NCBI GenBank assembly: GCA_014204435.1
Contig: JACHLF010000010.1
Coordinates: forward strand, 62,001-126,000
Direction: 5' to 3'
DNA: 64,000 nt
DNA from: Mycobacteroides chelonae
GTDB taxonomy: Bacteria > Actinomycetota > Actinomycetes > Mycobacteriales > Mycobacteriaceae
Shown: one piece after another, positions 52,339-60,508 of the stretch
How the letters are laid out: every line of letters starts with the position of its first letter
How positions within the stretch are numbered: position 1 is the stretch's first letter
The notes under the pieces: generated by a model
Seen by the model: only the letters and a program-made list of their open reading frames with translations
Told to the model about the DNA's origin: nothing
Databases searched by the model: none
Program-made: the position numbers and the translations under genes

Positions 52339-52554
52339 AAAGCCCGCGCATACTGCTTGGGTACCACGGGGCACAGCTTTGCGCCCGACTCACGCGCCAC
52401 GCGAATCGCACCTGGTATCCGCGGCCGGTCGGAATGCGCACATGCGATACGTTGCCGCCCGTGGATGCGTCGACGAGGTACATCCCGATCCGATTGGCAT
52501 CCGAATGGCAATGGTGGTGTCGCGCAGCCGATATGGCTCGAACAGCAGGCTCAT
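52335..52554 (-). pseudogene. Shrunken relic of an old-yellow-enzyme family reductase
   Basis: The ATG at 52554 starts LLFEPYRLRDTTIA, the standard N-terminus of NADH:flavin oxidoreductases (OYE/YqjM type). The end, in another frame, reads GAKLCPVVPKQYARAF and a stop, like the usual OYE C-terminus (WPVQYARAF). The 300 or so residues between, including the FMN barrel, are gone, and the 130 bases left shift frame twice. The region is otherwise a 300-base gap between the helicase and an esterase. Confidence 0.5.
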
Positions 52555-52642
52555 GGACGAAGGCCCCTCGCGTCGAGTCCGGCCAGCATGACTGGCCCGG
52601 CTCAATCCAACGCGGATGCGCCAAGATGCTTCCCGCCGGGGA

Positions 52643-53602
52643 TTACCCCGCCTGTTCGGTCGCCGGACCCTGCCCGGCAGCCGACAGCGCCTCGCGGATG
52701 AAGTCGGCAGAGAGCACCACAACCTCGGCGGTATCGCGCGAGACGGCGATCGCAGGGAAGGCGTGCAGCTGCCATGCATAGCTGTGCACCTTGGCCACCA
52801 CACCGGCGGCGGTGAGTTGCTCGGCCAGTTCGATGGCATCCGGCTCCAGGAACTCATCCTGCGCGGTGATCAACAATGTTGGCGGGTAGGCCTCGACCGG
52901 CACCGAAATCACCCGGCGCTCTCCCGTGAATTCCACTGGGCCTCTGTCGAATTTGGGTGCGAGCTTCAACAGTTTGCCCTTGGGAAGATACGCGTCGTGG
53001 CGACTGGTGCTGGCGGGATTGGAAGCCAAGTCCAGATCCAGCAACGGCGAATAACCCACGTAAGCAATGGGTTTAGGCAAACCGTGGGAGTGCGCATACT
53101 CGATGACCTTGCCGCTCAGGTACCCGCCGGCCGAGTCGCCGGCAATGATCACCCGTGCGTAATCCTGCAGCAGCTCGCGGTAGGCCTGGACCGCGTCGGC
53201 CACCGACGTCGCCACACCCACCTCGGGCAGCTGCCGATAGTCGAGCACGTAGACGGGCACCCGCAGTTGGCGCGCCAACAGCCCGGTGATCTTGCGATGC
53301 GTGGCCGGACCACAGGCGATGAACGCACCACCGTGCAGATAGAGGATGGCGGTGTCCGAATCCGAGGCCGCCGTACCGGCCGGAATCATCAGATCAGTGG
53401 GCCTGTCGGCCAGCGAGATCCGCGTCCGTGCGATGCCAGGCGCGTCCGGTCCGCGCTGAGCACCGCGGTCCAACCACTTGAGCCGACGAAGACCCGCGTC
53501 GAAGATCGGAAACAGGATCAGCAGCGGCTTCACGAGGAGCAGCACGAAGAGGAACGGCAACCGAGCCTTGAGACCCGACTTGGGGTGCAGGGTGACGACC
53601 AT
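52643..53602 (-). CDS. Alpha/beta hydrolase, hormone-sensitive lipase (LipH-like) family
   Basis: 319-residue esterase. An N-terminal hydrophobic helix (about 15-32) suggests membrane attachment. The HSL motif LYLHGGAFIA (about 90) forms the oxyanion hole, and the nucleophile lies in AGDSAGG (about 152-157). The acid is in ITAQDEFLEPD and the His in QLHAFPA. It should hydrolyse short to medium acyl esters; substrate unknown. From memory, M. tuberculosis has PE-family genes in this interval instead. Confidence 0.9.
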   Translation of the reverse strand: MVVTLHPKSGLKARLPFLFVLLLVKPLLILFPIFDAGLRRLKWLDRGAQRGPDAPGIARTRISLADRPTDLMIPAGTAASDSDTAILYLHGGAFIACGPATHRKITGLLARQLRVPVYVLDYRQLPEVGVATSVADAVQAYRELLQDYARVIIAGDSAGGYLSGKVIEYAHSHGLPKPIAYVGYSPLLDLDLASNPASTSRHDAYLPKGKLLKLAPKFDRGPVEFTGERRVISVPVEAYPPTLLITAQDEFLEPDAIELAEQLTAAGVVAKVHSYAWQLHAFPAIAVSRDTAEVVVLSADFIREALSAAGQGPATEQAG

Positions 53603-53702
53603 TCGGTCACGCTACCTCCAGGTATGCGGGCCGGTCACCCCGGCTTCTCCGCGATGGCCACGGCCACAGGGACTGCACCATCACCCCACGATCAGCCGTT
53701 GA

Positions 53703-53744
53703 CTTCGTAATAGTTTCGATATAGCTTGCTTCGTAATAATTTCG
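53703..53744 (+). promoter_or_regulatory. Tandem 16-bp operator-like repeat upstream of padR
   Basis: CTTCGTAATARTTTCG occurs at 53703-53718 and again at 53729-53744 with one difference, a 26-base period (about 2.5 helix turns). The A/T-rich block lies directly upstream of the padR GGAGG site (53752-53756). Autoregulation by PadR is the likely reason. Confidence 0.55.
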
Positions 53745-53765
53745 TAGGTTTGGAGGTTGGTTCCG

Positions 53766-54230
53766 ATGGCGCGGTTCTTCCGGCATGGCGAGCTGCCGCT
53801 GGTGCTTCTGGCACTACTGGCTCAGCGACCCATGCATGGGTACGAGCTGATGTCGGAGTTATCGCGCCTTTTCGGGGTCGGCGGGTATCAGCCCTCCCCC
53901 GGCACGGTCTATCCGGCGGTCGAAGCGTTAGCTGTGGAAGGTCTGCTGATCGGACAGGCGCGCGAGGGGCGGACGATTTACCGAGCCTCCGCCGAAGGCG
54001 AGCGAGCCCTGGTGAGTCGCGCCGATGTGCTGGCGGCCGTCGAGCTGCGCACCGGCGCACGATTCGATCGCGGCGATTCGCTCGAGAAGATCCTGGCTCG
54101 ATTTACTGCCCAAGTAATGCCCTTTGCGGGCCGGATCGACCCCGCTGCGGCAGAGGCGATCCTGGATCAGACCGCCACACAGATTGCCGACCTTGTCCGA
54201 GCCCAAAACCGTAGGGAAGGAACGAAGTGA
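53766..54230 (+). CDS. PadR-family regulator
   Basis: 154 residues from ATG 53766 (GGAGG nine bases upstream). The winged-helix part reads LLALLAQRPMHGYELMSEL and GGYQPSPGTVYPAVEALAVEGLL, with the GRTIYRASAEGERAL wing; the C-terminal helices dimerise. It is first gene of a three-gene coupled operon with a 2TM protein and a ferritin-like hydrolase, and probably represses it. The inducer is unknown. Confidence 0.9.
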   Translation: MARFFRHGELPLVLLALLAQRPMHGYELMSELSRLFGVGGYQPSPGTVYPAVEALAVEGLLIGQAREGRTIYRASAEGERALVSRADVLAAVELRTGARFDRGDSLEKILARFTAQVMPFAGRIDPAAAEAILDQTATQIADLVRAQNRREGTK

Positions 54231-54565
54231 TGAGCGGTGACGCCTTTGAACGAGCGGTCGAACGCGCCGAGCGCCGCGCCGAGGAAGAGCACCATCGACT
54301 TCAGCGCAAGCGCCTCGGATGGGTCGCGCGGATGAATCGCACGGCCTTCCAAATCCATGCCAGCACCTTCGCCGCAGTGCAGGTTCTATTGATCGCCATC
54401 TGGGCGCTCACCTGGAAATTCGACCACGGCACCGCCTACCCGTGGTTCATCTACCCGCTCTTGGGCTGGGGAATCGCGGTGATCGTGCACTACGTCATCG
54501 CCAGGAACATCTGGCTCCATCGCACCGAGGAATCTCCGACAAAACCCACCGAGGAGCTCCAATGA
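54230..54565 (+). CDS. Small 2TM-domain protein
   Basis: 111 residues: a charged, coiled-coil-like N-terminus (AVERAERRAEEEHHRLQRKR), then two TM helices (about 44-62 and 72-92) and a short polar tail. It fits the 2TM domain family often found beside PadR or histidine kinase genes. The ATG shares a base with the padR stop (TGATG), and its stop overlaps the next gene (ATGA). Function unknown. Confidence 0.75.
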   Translation: MSGDAFERAVERAERRAEEEHHRLQRKRLGWVARMNRTAFQIHASTFAAVQVLLIAIWALTWKFDHGTAYPWFIYPLLGWGIAVIVHYVIARNIWLHRTEESPTKPTEELQ

Positions 54566-55419
54566 ACACCACCATCGACAACAGCGCCCGCCCGATCAAG
54601 ACTAGGCGCATCAAGTTTCGGTATTCGACAGGTTCGTTGAATCGCCACTATGTGCAAGGCGATCTGGTGATGAGCCACATCATCGCGATGCTCTCCGCGG
54701 TGTTCCCCGAAGGGGAGGACTACTTCATCCGCTCGGTCAAGCACTATTCGGATCAGATCACCGACTCCGTGCTGAAGAAGCAGGTGGCCGGATTCATCGG
54801 CCAAGAGGTGACCCATGGCCGTGAGCACCGCGAACTCAATGATCGTCTGCAGCAGATGGGTTACCCGACGGCGTTTGTGGATCGGATGACCAAGCGCGGG
54901 ATGAATCTCTACACACGACGCCTTCCGCCTCGCTTCAACCTCGCGGTGACAGCCGCGCTGGAGCACTACACCGCAACGCTCGCCGAGACCCTGCTGACCG
55001 ATCAGCGCGCACAAGACCTGTTGGGTGACACCGAGGTTCGGTCGATTCTGCTGTGGCACGCACTGGAGGAATCCGAACATCGCGCGGTCGCATTCGATGT
55101 CTATCGGACGATCGGCGGCACCGAACGGATGCGCATGTGGGCGATGCGATTCATCACCATCACCTTCATCTGCGGCGCGTTCCTGGAGAGCGCACTGTCC
55201 CTGAGCCGCGATCGAGCTGCCTACAACCCCATTCGCCTGTTCAAGAGTGCTGCCGCGCTGAGGCATTCGCCGTTCGTCAGCCGTGAGATTATCGGACGTA
55301 TCAGGGCATACAACCGTCCGGGATTCCATCCGGACGAATTCGACAATGTCGACCTTATCGAGCGCTGGAACACCGAGTTATTCGGCGAACAAGGACAATT
55401 GGCCGGTCACCTGCGATAG
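54562..55419 (+). CDS. Metal-dependent hydrolase-like protein (PF10118, ferritin-like)
   Basis: 285 residues. The helical signatures GQEVTHGREHRELND, ALEHYTATLAETLL and LWHALEESEHRAVAFD place Glu and His residues as in diiron, ferritin-like proteins of the predicted metal-dependent hydrolase family. A late hydrophobic helix (FITITFICGAFLESAL) may touch the membrane. Third gene of the coupled padR operon. The reaction is not known; several relatives are annotated in lipid or fatty acid metabolism. Confidence 0.8.
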   Translation: MNTTIDNSARPIKTRRIKFRYSTGSLNRHYVQGDLVMSHIIAMLSAVFPEGEDYFIRSVKHYSDQITDSVLKKQVAGFIGQEVTHGREHRELNDRLQQMGYPTAFVDRMTKRGMNLYTRRLPPRFNLAVTAALEHYTATLAETLLTDQRAQDLLGDTEVRSILLWHALEESEHRAVAFDVYRTIGGTERMRMWAMRFITITFICGAFLESALSLSRDRAAYNPIRLFKSAAALRHSPFVSREIIGRIRAYNRPGFHPDEFDNVDLIERWNTELFGEQGQLAGHLR

Positions 55420-55431
55420 AGGCCAGCGCCG

Positions 55432-58389
55432 TCACAGCTGTGCGGTGGCCGGTTCCTCCGGTTGGGGGCCAACTCCCGGCTCATCTCTGAACTTGGCACG
55501 TACGACCTTGGGAAGCCGCTGCGGCCACCAGAACCAGGGGCCGAGCAGCCGGGCCAGCGGCATCACCAGGAACAGTCGCACGATCATCATGTCGAAGATG
55601 AGGCCGATGCAGATGGTGGACCCGGCCTGACCGATGTTGACCACATCGCTGGACAGCATCGCCAGCATGGTCCCGGCCAGCACGAGCGCCGCCGTGACCG
55701 CTACGTTGCCCGAGCCTGCGATGGTCCGGATCAGGCCCGTCCGTATCCCGGCGGAGAGTTCTTCCCGGTATCTGGAGAGCAGCAGCAGGTTGTAGTCGCA
55801 GCCGACACCGACCAGCACGATGAACGCGATGGGCAGTGTGAGCCAATGCAATTCGACACCTACGAGCGTTTCCCAGATGAAGGCGGCCAGCCCGAGGGAG
55901 CCCAGGAAGGAGAGCACCACGGTGATCAACACGATCACCGAGCCCGCCAGGGTCCGGGTGATCACCATGACGATGAGGAACACCAAACCGAACGTCGCCA
56001 GCATCATCGTCAGGATGTCGTTTTTGGAGAACGCCTGAACATCACGATAATTCGACGATGCTCCGGCCATCATCAGGGTGGCCCCCGACAGTGACGTTCC
56101 CTTGATGGCCTCGTGTGCGGCCGATTCCGTGCGCTGAATTTGATCGATGCCTTCGGGGCTCATGGCTTCGCCGTCGTGATAGATCAGGACACGGGCGCCC
56201 GTGCCGTCGGGCGTCATCATAAACTTCAGCCCAACCTGAAAATCGTTGGTCTTGAACGACTCCGGCGGCATGAAGAAGAAGTCGTCGTTCTTGGCGTTGT
56301 CGAATGCTCTGCCCATGTCGACCATTGGGTCGATCATCGGCTCCAGCTGCGCGATGGTGGCGTGGAAGAGGCTTTGCATCGTCAAGGTCAGCTGCTGCAT
56401 GACCGCCATGTTCTGCACCGTCGCGTTGAGCTGGGCGATCATCTGTGGGGTCGCGGCGTCGACCATGCTCAGGCCGTCGACCATGGGGCCCAGGTGCGAG
56501 GTCGCTTCATCGATGTTGTCGATCGACTCGTTCAGTGAGCGCATCGCCCAGCAGACCGGGATGTCGAAGCAGTGCGGTTCCCAGTACAGGTAGTTGCGCA
56601 GCGGCCGGAAGAAATCATCGAAATTGGCCAGGTTGTCGCGGGTCTTGTCCATCGCGACCTTCAGACCCTGAGAGGCCTCCATGGACATGTGGGTGCCCGC
56701 GGACAACTGACTGGTGATGTCCGATATCTTCTTGGTGGCGTCCACCATGTCCCCCATCCGGGCGGCCATGGTGTCGACATCGGCGACGCGGTCTTTCAGG
56801 AACGCGAGATTCTGACCGATCTTGGTTCCCATGGAGCCCATCGCGTAGGGCAGTGACGCGTGCTCCAGCGGCCGTCCATTGGGACGGGTGATGCTCTGCA
56901 CCATCGAAATGCCCGGCGTGCGCACGATGTTCTTGGCTACCCGGTCCAGGCTGATCATGTCGGTGGTGTTGCGCATATCGTGATCGGCCTTGATGTACAG
57001 GGTGTCGATGGAGAGCTGACTCGGCGGGAAGTGCCGGTCTGCCGCCGCGTAACCCTGGGAGGATTCCACACTCTTGGGCGCGTAGTCGCGATCATTGTAG
57101 CTCACCGTGTAGGTGGCCAGGTTGGCAATGCACAACGGGATCACCAGTGCCGCAACCGCAATCATCGCGGCGGGCCATTTGGCGATGGCGGTGCCGAGCT
57201 TGCGCCAGACGGAGCTGGTCTTAGCCGGCTCGGACAGCCAGGGCACCTTGCTGCCCAGGGTGAGCAGCGCCGGGCCCAGGGTTAGCGCCGCAATGACGGC
57301 GACGACCATCGCCACGAAACACGGCGGGCCCAGGGTGCGGAAGTAGTCGAGCGTGGTCAGGCTCAGGCACAGGCAGGCGCCCGATATCGCGATCCCCGAT
57401 CCCAGGACGACGTGGGCCACACTGCGTACCGAGGTGTAGTACGCGGTTTCCCGGTCTTGTCCGGCGCGCCGGGCTTCCTGAAAGCGGCCCAGGTAGAAAA
57501 TTCCGTAGTCGGTGGCGACACCCAACACCAGCGATACGGCCATGTTCATCGCGAACGACGAGATGCCGATGACGTGATTTTCGACCAGCAGTGAGACGAC
57601 ACCACGCGCCGTCGCCAGGGTGATCAACACACCGAAGAGCGGGATGATCGCTCGGGTGATCGACCGGTAGGCGATCAGCAGCATGATGATGATCACGACG
57701 ATGGTGACGATCGTTAGGGTGACCATGCTCTCGTCGGCGGCGTTGAGAGTGTCCGAGGCCAGAGGCGCGGGGCCGCTGACGTAGACCTTGAGTCCCTCGG
57801 GTTTGTCCTTGTCGAGCTTTTCGACGATGTCGCGGATGGCCTTGATCGACCTGTTCGAATCGGCGTCACCCAGGTCTCCGGCCGGTCGCACCGTCAAGGT
57901 CGCGGCCTGCGCATCGGCGCTCTGTTGGCCCGACCGGGTCACCGGATCGCCCCACAGATCCATCAAGGACTGGACGTGCTCTTTGTCTTCCAGCAGAGCA
58001 CGCACCATCTGGTCGTAGTACCGATGGTCTTGCTCGCCGAGCGGGCGGCCCTCGGCCTCCAGCAAGATGACGGCCATGCTGGTGTAGTCGGATTCCTTGA
58101 AGTCCTGCCCCTGAGTGATCGCCGCCGCCGATGACGGCGCGTCCCGCGGAATCATCGCCTTGGCGTTGGCCGCCGTCGTCTCTTCCAGGGTCGGCACGAA
58201 GATGTTCAGGGCCGCGGCCGCCACCACCCAGAAGATCAACACCGGAATGGCAAGCACCCGTAGCAATCTGGCGGGCAGCGGGTGCTTCTGGGTTTCGGTC
58301 GGAGGCGCGGGTTGCGATACGGGCTGAGGCGGAACCGGCACCGGACCGGTGTCCTCGTCGTTCACGGGTGGCTGCTGGCCCGAGGTCAT
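55432..58389 (-). CDS. MmpL-family RND transporter
   Basis: 985 residues exporting lipids, siderophores or drugs across the inner membrane by proton motive force. Two blocks, each with one TM helix, a large periplasmic domain and five TM helices. Key membrane sites are GVATDYGIFYLG in the first block and GVGCDYNLLLLSRYREE in the second, the Asp-Tyr pairs of the proton relay. The ATG at 58389 overlaps the mmpS stop (ATGA), so pump and partner are co-translated. The cargo is unknown. Control by the divergent TetR is likely. Confidence 0.93.
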   Translation of the reverse strand: MTSGQQPPVNDEDTGPVPVPPQPVSQPAPPTETQKHPLPARLLRVLAIPVLIFWVVAAAALNIFVPTLEETTAANAKAMIPRDAPSSAAAITQGQDFKESDYTSMAVILLEAEGRPLGEQDHRYYDQMVRALLEDKEHVQSLMDLWGDPVTRSGQQSADAQAATLTVRPAGDLGDADSNRSIKAIRDIVEKLDKDKPEGLKVYVSGPAPLASDTLNAADESMVTLTIVTIVVIIIMLLIAYRSITRAIIPLFGVLITLATARGVVSLLVENHVIGISSFAMNMAVSLVLGVATDYGIFYLGRFQEARRAGQDRETAYYTSVRSVAHVVLGSGIAISGACLCLSLTTLDYFRTLGPPCFVAMVVAVIAALTLGPALLTLGSKVPWLSEPAKTSSVWRKLGTAIAKWPAAMIAVAALVIPLCIANLATYTVSYNDRDYAPKSVESSQGYAAADRHFPPSQLSIDTLYIKADHDMRNTTDMISLDRVAKNIVRTPGISMVQSITRPNGRPLEHASLPYAMGSMGTKIGQNLAFLKDRVADVDTMAARMGDMVDATKKISDITSQLSAGTHMSMEASQGLKVAMDKTRDNLANFDDFFRPLRNYLYWEPHCFDIPVCWAMRSLNESIDNIDEATSHLGPMVDGLSMVDAATPQMIAQLNATVQNMAVMQQLTLTMQSLFHATIAQLEPMIDPMVDMGRAFDNAKNDDFFFMPPESFKTNDFQVGLKFMMTPDGTGARVLIYHDGEAMSPEGIDQIQRTESAAHEAIKGTSLSGATLMMAGASSNYRDVQAFSKNDILTMMLATFGLVFLIVMVITRTLAGSVIVLITVVLSFLGSLGLAAFIWETLVGVELHWLTLPIAFIVLVGVGCDYNLLLLSRYREELSAGIRTGLIRTIAGSGNVAVTAALVLAGTMLAMLSSDVVNIGQAGSTICIGLIFDMMIVRLFLVMPLARLLGPWFWWPQRLPKVVRAKFRDEPGVGPQPEEPATAQL

Positions 58390-58847
58390 GCTGCCGTCAC
58401 CGTGCATGCGACTGCTGCGCTGGCATGGTTGACAACCTGCTCGTCACGAACCTCGCCATTGACCCGAATCCGGCACCCCAGCGAGTCGCCGTCGACCTGC
58501 GCGACCAGGCTCAGCGATGCCGCCGAGGACATGGTGGTCTCGGAAACCGACCACGGCAACGAGGTTAGCACTACGTCAACCGGTTCGCTGTTGAGGTTGG
58601 CATAGGACACCTTCCCGCTGTTTGCAAGGTTGCCGAAAAGCTCATACGTGACGGCCTTGGGGTTGATCTGAACAACCGTCGCGGGGATGGGTCGCACATC
58701 CGAAGGATGGCTTATGGCCTGCGATTTCTCGCGAATCCGGTTCACTCCAAAGCCCACGATCGCGATGACGACGAGCGCTACCAGAGGCATCCACAATGTG
58801 CCGAGAATTCGCCCGGCACGGCCACGGGACTGTTGGTGTCGACTCAT
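58386..58847 (-). CDS. MmpS-family transport accessory protein
   Basis: 153 residues: basic N-terminus, one TM helix (about 16-34) and the MmpS periplasmic beta domain (VTYELFGN, VSYANLNSEP, LPWSVSETT, GCRIRVNGEVRDEQVVNHAS with a second Cys at the end). MmpS proteins assist the paired MmpL. The ATG at 58847 is chosen since the upstream frame crosses the regulatory region. Operators for a TetR lie 70-110 bases upstream. Confidence 0.92.
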   Translation of the reverse strand: MSRHQQSRGRAGRILGTLWMPLVALVVIAIVGFGVNRIREKSQAISHPSDVRPIPATVVQINPKAVTYELFGNLANSGKVSYANLNSEPVDVVLTSLPWSVSETTMSSAASLSLVAQVDGDSLGCRIRVNGEVRDEQVVNHASAAVACTVTAA

Positions 58848-58916
58848 AGCTGAGGACGCCCCGATGGGACGGGATGGATAGCGGACACGCGATCTTCCTT
58901 GTCGCTCGTCATCATT

Positions 58917-58957
58917 GTTACCTTTAGTAACATAGCTCTTGTTACCGACAGTAACAA
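58917..58957. promoter_or_regulatory. Two palindromic TetR operators between mmpS and tetR
   Basis: GTTAC-N5-GTAAC occurs twice: 58917-58931 and 58941-58955. The second extends to a perfect TTGTTAC-N5-GTAACAA (58939-58957). Their centres are 24 bases apart. A -10-like TAGACT (58964-58969) for the tetR gene follows, so a bound repressor would cover its -35 and also the mmpS promoter. Confidence 0.85.
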
Positions 58958-58977
58958 ATCGGCTAGACTGTCGACTC

Positions 58978-59688
58978 GTGGAGGCAGCCCCGACGTCCGG
59001 CGTGGGCTCGCGTAGGCCGTGGGGAGAGCGCCGCGAGCACCTGCTAGATACCGCCGAGCAGCTGTTCTTCGAGCGCGGCTTCGCCGCGGTGTCGCTGGGT
59101 GACATCGCCCAGGCGGCGGGCGTCACCAAGCCCATCGCCTACCGCCACTTCACAACCAAGGACGGCGCATACCTGGCGTGCGCCCGGCGCGCACAGGCGG
59201 ACTTCGCGCAGACACTGATACAGCGGGTAGATCCTGTGTTGACCGTGCGCGAGCAGTTCGCCACCGCCGCCGACGTGTTCTTTGAGCTCTTGGAGACTCA
59301 TCCCGAGCGGTGGGAACTGATCTACGGCAGCGCCGCGGTGTTACCCGCCGAATCACGCCAAGAACTCTCCGCGCTGCGGTTGGACAATATCGAGACGACC
59401 TACGCACTGATCACCAAGGATCATCCCGAGGTACCCAAGCTTTTCGCCGAAGGACTCTCGCATGCCATGTCGGGGGCAGCCGAGCGTCTCGGTCATTGGT
59501 GGCAGTCACGTCCCGAGCTGGACCGCCAGCACATGATCGACATCTACGTCGAGATCTTCTACGCTGCGGTGGCTTCGTACCTCCAGGAACCGCAATCGAC
59601 AACTAAGAGCAGACCGGTCCCGCACGGGCCGCGGCACGTGCCGGTCTCACGCCGAACCGCCCCAGCATCACCGGAACAGCCACGGTGA
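58978..59688 (+). CDS. TetR-family repressor of the mmpS-mmpL pair
   Basis: 236 residues from GTG 58978, chosen because a TAGACT -10 lies 8 bases upstream, which predicts a leaderless or nearly leaderless mRNA. The HTH region is SLGDIAQAAGVTKPIAYRHFTTKDGAY; the rest is helical, with an Arg/Pro-rich tail of about 25 residues. Divergent from mmpS with two matched palindromes between. TetR repressors of MmpS/MmpL drug and lipid pumps are well known in M. abscessus, where loss raises efflux; I infer the same logic. Its last 86 bases run antisense to the Rv3654c-like gene. Confidence 0.88.
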   Translation: MEAAPTSGVGSRRPWGERREHLLDTAEQLFFERGFAAVSLGDIAQAAGVTKPIAYRHFTTKDGAYLACARRAQADFAQTLIQRVDPVLTVREQFATAADVFFELLETHPERWELIYGSAAVLPAESRQELSALRLDNIETTYALITKDHPEVPKLFAEGLSHAMSGAAERLGHWWQSRPELDRQHMIDIYVEIFYAAVASYLQEPQSTTKSRPVPHGPRHVPVSRRTAPASPEQPR

Positions 59689-59980
59689 CAACCACATCGA
59701 GCTCCTCGAGCGCACAGCTTGTGACGGCGGCGCCCATCCTTCGAGCAACTTTGTGGGTCTCCGCACACGCAGGGGTGATCCCGTAGAGCGCATGCTGCGC
59801 GCCGCTGAGCGCCGACAGGTCCGCTGCCGCCTGCGCGCGATGCCGCGCCACCACAGCAGAGCCCAGCGCTGCACCCCCCGCTGTCAAGGCCAACAGGACC
59901 GCCATCATCGCCACCGCGACGATGGACGCGGAGCCGTCTTCATTCCCCGGGTTCCATCGCCGAAATCGACTCGGCGGCAA
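59603..59980 (-). CDS. Rv3654c-like TadE-type small secreted protein
   Basis: Last gene of the Flp/Tad cluster. The core is a DGSASIVAVAMMAVLLALTAGG signal-anchor-like helix followed by SAVVARHRAQAAADLSALSGAQ and a Cys in the PACAETH and TSCALEEL segments, the family pattern. No ATG or GTG lies in frame before the conserved part; the TTG at 59980 (125 aa) is the best available start, and an ATG that overlaps the previous stop is one base out of frame. Overlaps tetR by 86 bases. Confidence 0.65.
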   Translation of the reverse strand: MPPSRFRRWNPGNEDGSASIVAVAMMAVLLALTAGGAALGSAVVARHRAQAAADLSALSGAQHALYGITPACAETHKVARRMGAAVTSCALEELDVVVTVAVPVMLGRFGVRPARAAARAGPVCS

Positions 59981-60269
59981 TCGTAATGGCAGGCAGGAGC
60001 CGACTCTTCGCCGTGACCCGTGCCAGCGCGTAGTCACCATCGCGCCGAACATCGACCATCGCACCCGTAGGCGCGATCCGCCGCGCGGCCGATCGCGCGT
60101 CTGCATCGTCACCACGTGCCACCAGCCTGGCCGCCTCACGCGAGGCGTCCACACAGCGCACCTGCATCGACACCGCCTGAATCCCCGCTGCGGACAGCAG
60201 AAGTACCGCCACCAAAGCCGCGATGCCGAACGCAGCCTCGACGGTGACGGCTCCGGTGTCGTCGCCTAA
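59940..60269 (-). CDS. TadE-like pilus assembly protein (start not identifiable)
   Basis: The conserved part begins DDTGAVTVEAAFGIAALVAVLLLS, the TadE signal-anchor with the usual AVTVEAA motif. It continues with VRCVDASREAARLVARGD and a beta-rich end. It should be a pseudopilin-like minor component. From the Flp stop to this motif the frame has no ATG, GTG or TTG; a GTG overlapping the Flp stop (GTGTTTAG) is one base out of frame. Either a base is gained near the start or initiation is unusual. The left and right ends are coupled to neighbours. Confidence 0.7.
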   Translation of the reverse strand, partial: LGDDTGAVTVEAAFGIAALVAVLLLSAAGIQAVSMQVRCVDASREAARLVARGDDADARSAARRIAPTGAMVDVRRDGDYALARVTAKSRLLPAITIAAESISAMEPGE

Positions 60270-60469
60270 ACACTGGTGTTGAGGGCGCGCGTGATGATGT
60301 TGGTGAGCGCACTGACGATCGAGTCCCCGGTGACCACCGTGTAGAGAATCGCCCCGAACGCCGCCGCGGCAATCGTCCCGATGGCATATTCCACGGTTGA
60401 CATGCCGTCTTCCGACTCGACAACCACCACCATCCGGCGGCGAACCGCCGCCACTATGTTGTGCATCAA
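60266..60469 (-). CDS. Flp-type pilin, DUF4244 (Rv3656c-like)
   Basis: 67-residue pilin. The cleavage region and helix read EDGMSTVEYAIGTIAAAAFG, with the Glu and Tyr (STVEYA) that Flp prepilins share, followed by a short hydrophobic C-terminus (SALTNIITRAL). ATG 60469 or 60466 is the start. Would be the major subunit of the Tad-like pilus encoded around it. Confidence 0.88.
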   Translation of the reverse strand: MMHNIVAAVRRRMVVVVESEDGMSTVEYAIGTIAAAAFGAILYTVVTGDSIVSALTNIITRALNTSV

Positions 60470-60508
60470 TGGATTCCCTCCCTTTCCGGCCCGTAGCCCT
60501 TCTACGGG

